Below are positions 57,936 through 64,000 of a stretch of DNA of 64,000 nucleotides, one piece after another. Where the stretch lies: contig CM029660.1 of the NCBI GenBank assembly GCA_017311315.1, positions 11,477,129 through 11,541,128 on the forward strand. Direction: 5' to 3'. The translations under genes and the position numbers were made by a program. Numbering within the stretch: position 1 is the stretch's first letter; each line of letters starts with the position of its first letter. A model generated the notes under the pieces. That model ran no database searches. It was not told the origin of the DNA and was given only the letters and a program-made list of their open reading frames with translations. The DNA is from Dendrocalamus latiflorus (Eukaryota; Streptophyta; Magnoliopsida; Poales; Poaceae).

Positions 57936-60900
57936 TGTAACATCCTATTTTTGAATCTGACATTTTATTGCTTAAAATAATTTAATTTGGCTAAAAGTAT
58001 ATTCTGGAATTTGGAATTTCTAAAGTTACTTTTAAATTTTGAAAATTTCTCTTTTGATTGCCTTGAGTTTCTTCTTTTCAACTCATGGATTTTATCCCTA
58101 CACTTTTCTCCCGGGTGGGCCAGTTTTTTTCCCCTCCCCCTTATTTCCTTTCCCCGGCCCGGCCCGCTCGCCTCTTTCTTTTTCTTTCCTCGGCCAGCCC
58201 AGCCCAGCGCTGCCTCCTCCTTCTTCCTCCTCCCGACGCCATGGCCTCGCGCTCTCCGCCTCCGCCCGCTGCGCCAGGCGCGCCGCCCCCGGTTTTCCCC
58301 TTCCCCAGCTGGCGCCTGGGCTTCGTGGCAGCACCGCCGCGCCTCCAGACGCTCCAGCGGCGCTAGGCCTGTGCCCCGCGCCGTAGCTTCTCCGCGCGTC
58401 GCCCTCCCCTTCGCCATGGCGGCCAGCTGCCGGAGATCGACGACCCCGCCTTCAATGCCGCGTCATCAATGGCCGGAGGCCGACTGGACGCCACCCCGCC
58501 TTCAAGTGCCGCCATGAGTGGCCATCGCCGTCGATTGGACCGGCCGCCCCGCGTGTCATCGCCACCGCGCTGCCGTGCCCCGCCTTCAAGCCATCCAGCT
58601 GCCTTATCCCTCCCCGCGCGTCTTTACTCCTCACCCGCGGCCATGAGTGCGCCTAATGCCAGTTAATCCCCCCCCCCGCCTAGCTCGGCGATAGCCCTCC
58701 ACGCACGCAGCACTCGATTGCGCTTCGAGGGAGGAGCTTCGGCCGCATTTACTCCGCGCCCTCCCACACTCCTCTTCTTTGGCTATAAAAGCAGGTGCTT
58801 GTGCCCAACAGCCCGCACCCTCCCCACTGCCAAAATCCCGAGCAAAAATCACCGCCGCCTGCCACTCTTCAGGCCGCCACCGCCGCCAGCGTCTACCGGA
58901 GGACCTCGACCGGCACTACCCCTTTCCCCGAGCTCCATTCACCCTTGAGAAGCTCCTGGCTCGCCTAATCGGCCTCTGGTCTTTTGCAGCTCGTCGGCGG
59001 TCGGGTCTTCCCCATCTCCGGCCACCCTCTGCTGCCGCCGCTCCAGAGGACCCTCGGCCGATTCCCCGCCACCAGAGCATCCTCGCCACCTCAGGAAGCC
59101 GCCTGTGCCCTCGTTCGAAAGCCTCGCTGCCTCGTCTTCCCCAACACCGGCCGACCACCTCCGCCATTTGAGCTCCTCGCCGCCAGCCCTCTCCGGACCT
59201 CCCCAAGCCCTCCTCTCTGCTCAGGTGAGATTCGGGATACCCAAAGAAGCTCCCCTGCTCCTTGATTGCTCTCTCGTCGCAGGATTTGCCGTCGCACGCC
59301 TCCCCTGGTCCCGCCGTCGTTCACCCCGCCGCCGTCGTTCACCCAGCTCCCTCCGCCGATTCGAGCCTCCAGCCGGTGCGCACGGGGTCGAGCTGACCAT
59401 TTTGGGCATCGCCCTGCGCCGCCGTGGCCCCCTCTCTCCCGCCGGCGAGGCTCGCCGCCGCTCGGCCGAAGAGGAGCTCTGCTCCCGCCTAATCCCCGGT
59501 TAGCCACTAACCGTTGGGGTTAGTCGTCGCCGAGGAGCCGCTGACCAGTGGGCCCGGACGTGTTTAAAACGGAATGTGAGACTGACCAGTGGACCCCGCG
59601 AACTAATTAAAAACTATTAATAACCGGGTATTAAAGAATGAACCACTGACGAGTGGGCCCCCTTTACTGTGTGCACAGTACCTCGGTCCCACCCGTCAGC
59701 CTCTGGACGATTAACGAAAAATAAAAATGAAAATTTAATATAAAAACCCGTGGGACCCGCATGTCAGAGGAAGGACTCTCTCTCCCCTGTTATTTTTGGG
59801 ATTTTCCTGAGTTTTGGACTTTGATGAGCTCGTTCTTTTTCGTCGTAGCTCCGATTGGAGTGAAACTTGTTTCTAAAATTTTCTAAATTCTTTATCTTTC
59901 TGATGGTTTCGGTTTGGTTCAATTTGGAGTTCATTTGCTTATTATTTTATGCTTATTAGTCATTTTGCTATTGTATGTTGCACCGGGTCTTCGCGATCGA
60001 GTAGAATTCGAAGCTGCTCCTGAGCCCCAGGAAGACTTACCGCCAGACCAGCAAGAACCTCCTGCCTACGACCAAGGCGAGTCAGCATTTGATCATTTTG
60101 CTCCTAAATTCCTGCAAAGTTACTTTCCTTTAACTACTCAAACTGCATGCGCTATTTTATGTAAACGTATATGTTAAAGTCATAAGGTAGCTATACACCC
60201 ATTTGATGTTCTAGTAAAATCTAATATGCCACCCCTTGATAACTTGAAACAATTATTCCTTGTCACCATAGATAATAATGTTAACGAAATTAGCTATAAG
60301 TCAATTTAAGCTATGCTAGTCCTGTCAAGTCCAGGGCACTAGTTGTCCTGATCATTAATATTCCAAAAACATAAAAACTTGATTTGGGCTAGTCATGGGA
60401 TGTAAATGACTGAGTATTTTGTTACAACTATTTCTATGCTTCTCAAAACCCTCAAAACCTGCTACACATGTCTGGGCGGATGGTAAGTAGGGTTGGTGCT
60501 GATGTCGCACGAGAACCTGGGTTGTGGACAGAACCGCCTGGACAAATTAAGGACTGAATCTTGTGACGACCTCCTTATGTAAAACAGTACGACCACATGT
60601 CTATATGGGTATGACCTAGCTGATTAACTTGCCAGGACTTAGTTAGATAACACCATTGAGAGTTAGGGACAGGGAAAGACTGTACCCAGATGGCGCAAGA
60701 GGGGGCCTCTGACTGTGGTGGATTTAGCCCGTCAGCGGTGAAACCTCAGCGGGTGTTATTTAGCTAAATCAGGGTAAGGTAAAGGCTATGTGATAGATTA
60801 TCTGGGCCTCATGCCTAAGGAAGCGTGTAGGCTATTAGGATGATTTATTTCTTGTGGGTAAAGTGTACAACCTCTGCAGAGCGTAAACTATTCGAATAGC

Positions 60901-61767
60901 CGTGCCCACGGTTAGGGGCGGACATGGGAACTTACTCGAGCTAGTTCTATTTTCAAAAGACTTTGGGGTTGGGAAGAATACTTGTTGGAGGGAGGTACTC
61001 CAAGTTTTGAATTTTCCTGGAGGGAAGTACTCCAGTGATATTGAATAGTTAAAATTTAGCATTGGTGGTTGGAATCATGTAACTGGTGGATGGAGCCAAC
61101 ACTGTTCTATACAAACTGCACAATTTAACTTTATCAAATTGGTCTTAACAAATGCTAGAACTAGTGGTTTGTACGTATAATATTTGCAACTGTAGCTTTG
61201 CGCAAATAAAAGAACCTAAGCCCTCCTTGAATCAACCTTGCATACTAGTATTTGCATTCTGTATGTTGGCTCGCAAAGCACGGTTGTTGTGCTCATACTC
61301 GCTCGCTACCCCCCTTTTTCCACAGAGCTTGCAAATCAAGGACAGTACGAGTTCTACCAGGACCAAGCCGAAGAAGGACATGAAGATGGTGATAGTTAGA
61401 ATAGATTCTAGCATCTCCCCACAGTCTGGTCGACCAAACTAATAAATCAGGTGTGGTTAAGATTAGCCAGTTCGCTGGATAATATTAATCGCACCTGGGT
61501 TACCCGGTCGCTTGCCTGTAGGGTGATGAGTCCTCCTATCTTGCTTCCGCTGTTATGTTACTTACTGCACTTATTTGGCCTGACGGCCCCTTTTGTAATT
61601 CGTGTCCCTATATGGGCCGCACGCACTCTGGTATTGTAATAATAATATGGACTGTACCGTGTATGAAATGATCCAGTAATGTAATCTGTGAGCACTATCT
61701 ACTGATCCAGGGAATAGTGCACTATCTTCACAGAGGATTTTGGGTTGGTTAAACCCAGGGTCCGACA
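57936..61767 (+). repeat. 5' LTR, 3.8 kb, of a RIRE3/Tekay-like gypsy element
   Basis: It starts TGTAACATCCTATTTTTG and ends GGGTCCGACA four bases before the primer site. A TATA box CTATAAAAGC lies at 58783-58792. A GC-rich block (58080-59520) gives many overlapping proline/arginine-rich frames on both strands that are not believed. Such long LTRs are typical of grass Tekay/RIRE3-type chromoviruses. Confidence 0.88.
58783..58792 (+). promoter_or_regulatory. LTR TATA box
   Basis: CTATAAAAGC within the GC-rich part of the LTR, the only clear TATA box in this stretch; transcription would start shortly downstream. Confidence 0.6.
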
Positions 61768-61771
61768 GAGC

Positions 61772-61783
61772 TGGTATCAGAGC
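61772..61783 (+). promoter_or_regulatory. primer-binding site (initiator Met tRNA)
   Basis: TGGTATCAGAGC, complementary to the 3' end of initiator tRNA-Met, four bases after the LTR. Confidence 0.95.
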
Positions 61784-61971
61784 ATACGACTGTAGGAAAC
61801 CTAGTTAGAATGGTCGTACCCTAAGGCTCGTGTCTAATTTAACCGTATTAATAAAACTTTTGATAAAATATAGAGTTATTGTTTCCTACTCTTATCACTC
61901 TTAGAGTCTTTACTTTTCTGCAGCTCTTTTTATTTCATCTGTTCTGACCTCTCGTTTCTTCAAAATTGTAG

Positions 61972-63084
61972 ATGGCCGGATCTTCGTCTGCACTCACTTG
62001 GGACTTCCTTTCCCACGCTGAGACCGAGTTCGAGCACGTAGAGCTACTTCGCCAGATGCTGCAGTTTCTGCGCTACGACCAGCCGCCTATCTTCCGAGGA
62101 CGGAGGACGTTGGTTCAGGGCCGTGAGTCCTGGATCATGGAGGCCTTTGTCTACGCGCGTGAGGGTGCCCTCAGCCCCATCATCGCCGGCACCGTTCATC
62201 CCCGAGGCAGCCGCTCCGACGCGATCCAGGACGCCGCTCAGCTTGCATCAGCCAGACTGATGCAGCAGCACGGGTTAGAGTTGGCACAGACTCCTTTCAG
62301 CTTCTTCCCGATCCTGTACACAGGAGGGCCAGTTCCAGAGTACCCGGACCCCGTGGATGACCCACGACTGACCCACCAGGTCCAGTTGACCCAGGCGATG
62401 ATCAACGCCTACGGTCGGGCCCTTCAGGAGATAGGGCAGCTGCGCACACACCTGGTTTCCAGCTACCTCCACGCAGACGTACTCCAGTCCCAGCTGACTG
62501 GGATGGACACCGCTCTTGCTATCTCTGAGCGGGACCGTATGGCCGCAGAGAGAGAGCTTGATCGTCTTCGCGCCCAGGCCGACTACACGCCGTCTTCACC
62601 GACTTACACTCCGGCGTCACCTGTGAGGATCCCAGCTCCCCTGCCTCCACCAGCAGCAGCAGCAGTTGCGGCAGCAGCAGCAGCAGTTGCGGCAGCAGCA
62701 GCATCAGCGGCGTCTACTTCAGCACCAGCAGCAGTTACAGCACCACCACCGGCTTCGTCAGCAGCAGTAGCGGTCTCAGCAGCACCAGCACTTCTCGCAC
62801 CTGTGCCCGTACCGCTTCCAGCCGGGCGTACCCTGCCCCTACCTGCTACCACTGTCAGGGGCGCAGCACCGACCCCTCACCCAGGGTTCCGCACTCGGCT
62901 TACCGCTCGTAAGAGCACACGCCCACCTCCGGCTTCTCCGACAGCTGACACTTCAGGTTCCGGTCGTGGACGCCGTCTTACACGCTCTCCGACCAGGTCC
63001 CGCTCCCGCACCGACACCGACTCTGGGTCGCCGCTCCTCAGCCGCAGCCGCAGCCGCTCCCGTTCTCCGATAGACTTGGACTAG
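61972..63084 (+). CDS. extra upstream ORF (orf0-like) of the gypsy element
   Basis: An intact 370-codon frame lies between the primer site and gag. The first 200 residues are a folded-looking region (SHAETEFEHVELLRQMLQFL; ARLMQQHGLELAQTPFSFFP; ERDRMAAERELDRLRAQADY, the last a likely coiled coil). From residue about 205 it becomes low-complexity: Thr/Ser/Pro repeats, then a long Ala tract (62647-62720) and an Arg/Ser-rich basic tail (SRSRSRSRSPIDLD). No enzyme motif is visible. Grass gypsy elements such as RIRE2 and RIRE3/RIRE8 are reported to carry an additional ORF ahead of gag; this one fits that position. The function of such products is unknown. The intact frame, next to an intact gag start, suggests a young element. 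Confidence 0.7.
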   Translation: MAGSSSALTWDFLSHAETEFEHVELLRQMLQFLRYDQPPIFRGRRTLVQGRESWIMEAFVYAREGALSPIIAGTVHPRGSRSDAIQDAAQLASARLMQQHGLELAQTPFSFFPILYTGGPVPEYPDPVDDPRLTHQVQLTQAMINAYGRALQEIGQLRTHLVSSYLHADVLQSQLTGMDTALAISERDRMAAERELDRLRAQADYTPSSPTYTPASPVRIPAPLPPPAAAAVAAAAAAVAAAAASAASTSAPAAVTAPPPASSAAVAVSAAPALLAPVPVPLPAGRTLPLPATTVRGAAPTPHPGFRTRLTARKSTRPPPASPTADTSGSGRGRRLTRSPTRSRSRTDTDSGSPLLSRSRSRSRSPIDLD

Positions 63085-63421
63085 GAGCAGACTAGTAGTA
63101 GCAGCAGGATAGTGTTGGTAGTGCTCTCTGGCAGGCTTTTGTGTTGTACGAGCACTTTCCCGGTCTCACTTTTGTACTTCCCTATCCTCCCCCTGTAGTA
63201 GACGTTGTGAGGGCATGATATGACCCGGTGAAGCTTGTAGGCCCCACCGAAGAGTCATACCACCCCTCTTTTGTAATGAACTAATGTAATCCTTATGCTT
63301 TATTGCCATGTTTATCAAGCTTAATTTGGTTCTTCTGTGGTGTGAGTAGAGGGCTAGTAACCCCTCGTATATGTACCCCTGTCTCCCTCTCTTTCAAGTT
63401 TTTAATATCTTATGTGTTCAG

Positions 63422-64000
63422 ATGGCGCCTAACACCAGAAGGGCAACCACCCGAGGTAGAGGACGTGGACGTGGACGTGGACGTGGTCGAGCTCGAAGTT
63501 TGCCACCCCCACCTCCAGCTCCTCCCACCATAGCTCAGATAATGGCTCAACAGACTCAGATTTTGCATGCAATGCTAGCTGGACAGCAAGCAGGTTCGGC
63601 CAACCGAAGCTCCAGGCTATCTGACTTTTTAAGAACAAGACCAATGACATTCTCCTCAGCCAATGAACCCCTGGAAGCTGAAGATTGGTTACGAGATACC
63701 GAGAAGAAGTTTCGTCTAGCTCGCTGTACAGAAGAGGATAAAGTAGACTTTGCTACTTATCAACTCAAGGGAGCAGCTGCAGCCTGGTGGGAAAATTTTC
63801 TTGCAGTTCGTGGGACAAGGAGTTCTCAAGATGAGCCCGAAGAAGAAGAAGAAGAGGAAGAAGAAACTGGAGATGTTGGGGCTACCTCAGCTGCTACTGT
63901 ACAACAAGGGGATCAGCAAGAACCAGGAGAAGAAGGAGAACAGGAGGAAGAAACCAGTGAAGGGGAAGAGACTGCATCTGCTGAACCTTTCATATCATGG
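63422..64000 (+). CDS. Ty3/gypsy gag, N-terminal part, cut by window edge
   Basis: The frame opens at 63422 (MAPNTRRATTRGRGRGRGRG, a basic Arg/Gly-rich start) and stays open for 193 codons to the last base. It contains the gag capsid core: FLRTRPMTFSSANEPLEAED, WLRDTEKKFRLARCTEEDKV, FATYQLKGAAAAWWENF. After it comes a long Glu-rich insert (63833-63980). Gag forms the cytoplasmic particle in which reverse transcription occurs. The pol region should follow outside the window. The intergenic gap from the upstream ORF is about 340 bp and holds nothing recognisable. Confidence 0.9.
   Translation, partial: MAPNTRRATTRGRGRGRGRGRGRARSLPPPPPAPPTIAQIMAQQTQILHAMLAGQQAGSANRSSRLSDFLRTRPMTFSSANEPLEAEDWLRDTEKKFRLARCTEEDKVDFATYQLKGAAAAWWENFLAVRGTRSSQDEPEEEEEEEEETGDVGATSAATVQQGDQQEPGEEGEQEEETSEGEETASAEPFISW

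Noticed and set aside
57965..59523. Many Pro/Arg/Ser-rich frames up to 176 codons
   Set aside because: They are within the 3.8-kb LTR, overlap in all frames and reflect GC content.

Overview
This is a repeat-dense stretch of a plant nuclear genome, almost certainly a grass (Poaceae). The evidence is the set of grass-type transposons (Mutator-like elements with FAR1/MURA transposases, CACTA ends, hAT elements, MITEs sitting in TA microsatellites, Ty3/gypsy and Ty1/copia LTR elements) and one GC-rich, alanine-rich, intronless AP2/ERF gene typical of grasses. Nothing bacterial is present. The only ordinary host gene that looks complete is the DREB-type AP2/ERF factor at 44600-45331 on the minus strand.

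Layout. 1-8.9 kb: AT-rich intergenic DNA with a short CACTA-like element (2052-2673), a decayed minus-strand copia retrotransposon (gag 4446-6471, primer site 6512-6523, LTR 6526-8060) and a 510-bp hAT-type MITE (8313-8822). 9.0-16.5 kb: a 7.47-kb Mutator-like element with a perfect 9-bp target duplication. It carries a broken FAR1-type transposase, a nearly intact ULP1-type (C48) cysteine protease and a BES1/BZR1 host-gene fragment. 17.4-19.9 kb: gypsy LTR remnants and a CACTA terminus. 19.9-22.9 kb: a 3-kb hAT-like element that has captured parts of three unrelated host genes, all in one orientation: a chloroplast thioredoxin, the RAB3GAP catalytic subunit (five exons with in-phase splice sites) and the ESCRT-III protein VPS20. 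23-31 kb: microsatellites, several MITE families inserted in them, a 115-bp Mutator-type MITE, and CACTA termini around 25.1 and 30.8 kb.

31.9-42.2 kb: a probable composite element. It contains a 1.28-kb hAT element (8-bp target duplication) nested in a MITE, and a 6.15-kb Mutator-like element at 35622-41775 with TIRs of about 140 bp and a 10-bp target duplication. That MULE encodes a MURA transposase with one premature stop and a divergent pair of two-exon GRF zinc-finger genes sharing a promoter. 42.2-46.4 kb: more microsatellite-borne MITEs, then the AP2/ERF gene. 46.4-53.1 kb: a complete, very young, minus-strand non-autonomous LTR element (2.9-kb LTRs, 0.8-kb interior, 5-bp target duplication). 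53.1-57.9 kb: a decayed Ty3/gypsy element (gag, protease, RT), cut by a long-LTR Ty3/gypsy element of RIRE3/Tekay type (LTR 57936-61767, primer site, extra upstream ORF, gag) that runs off the right edge.

Most short open frames in the window are chance frames in microsatellites, LTRs or GC-rich non-coding DNA and were left out. Family names rest on recognised motifs and on terminal repeats and target duplications read by eye. No database search was possible.
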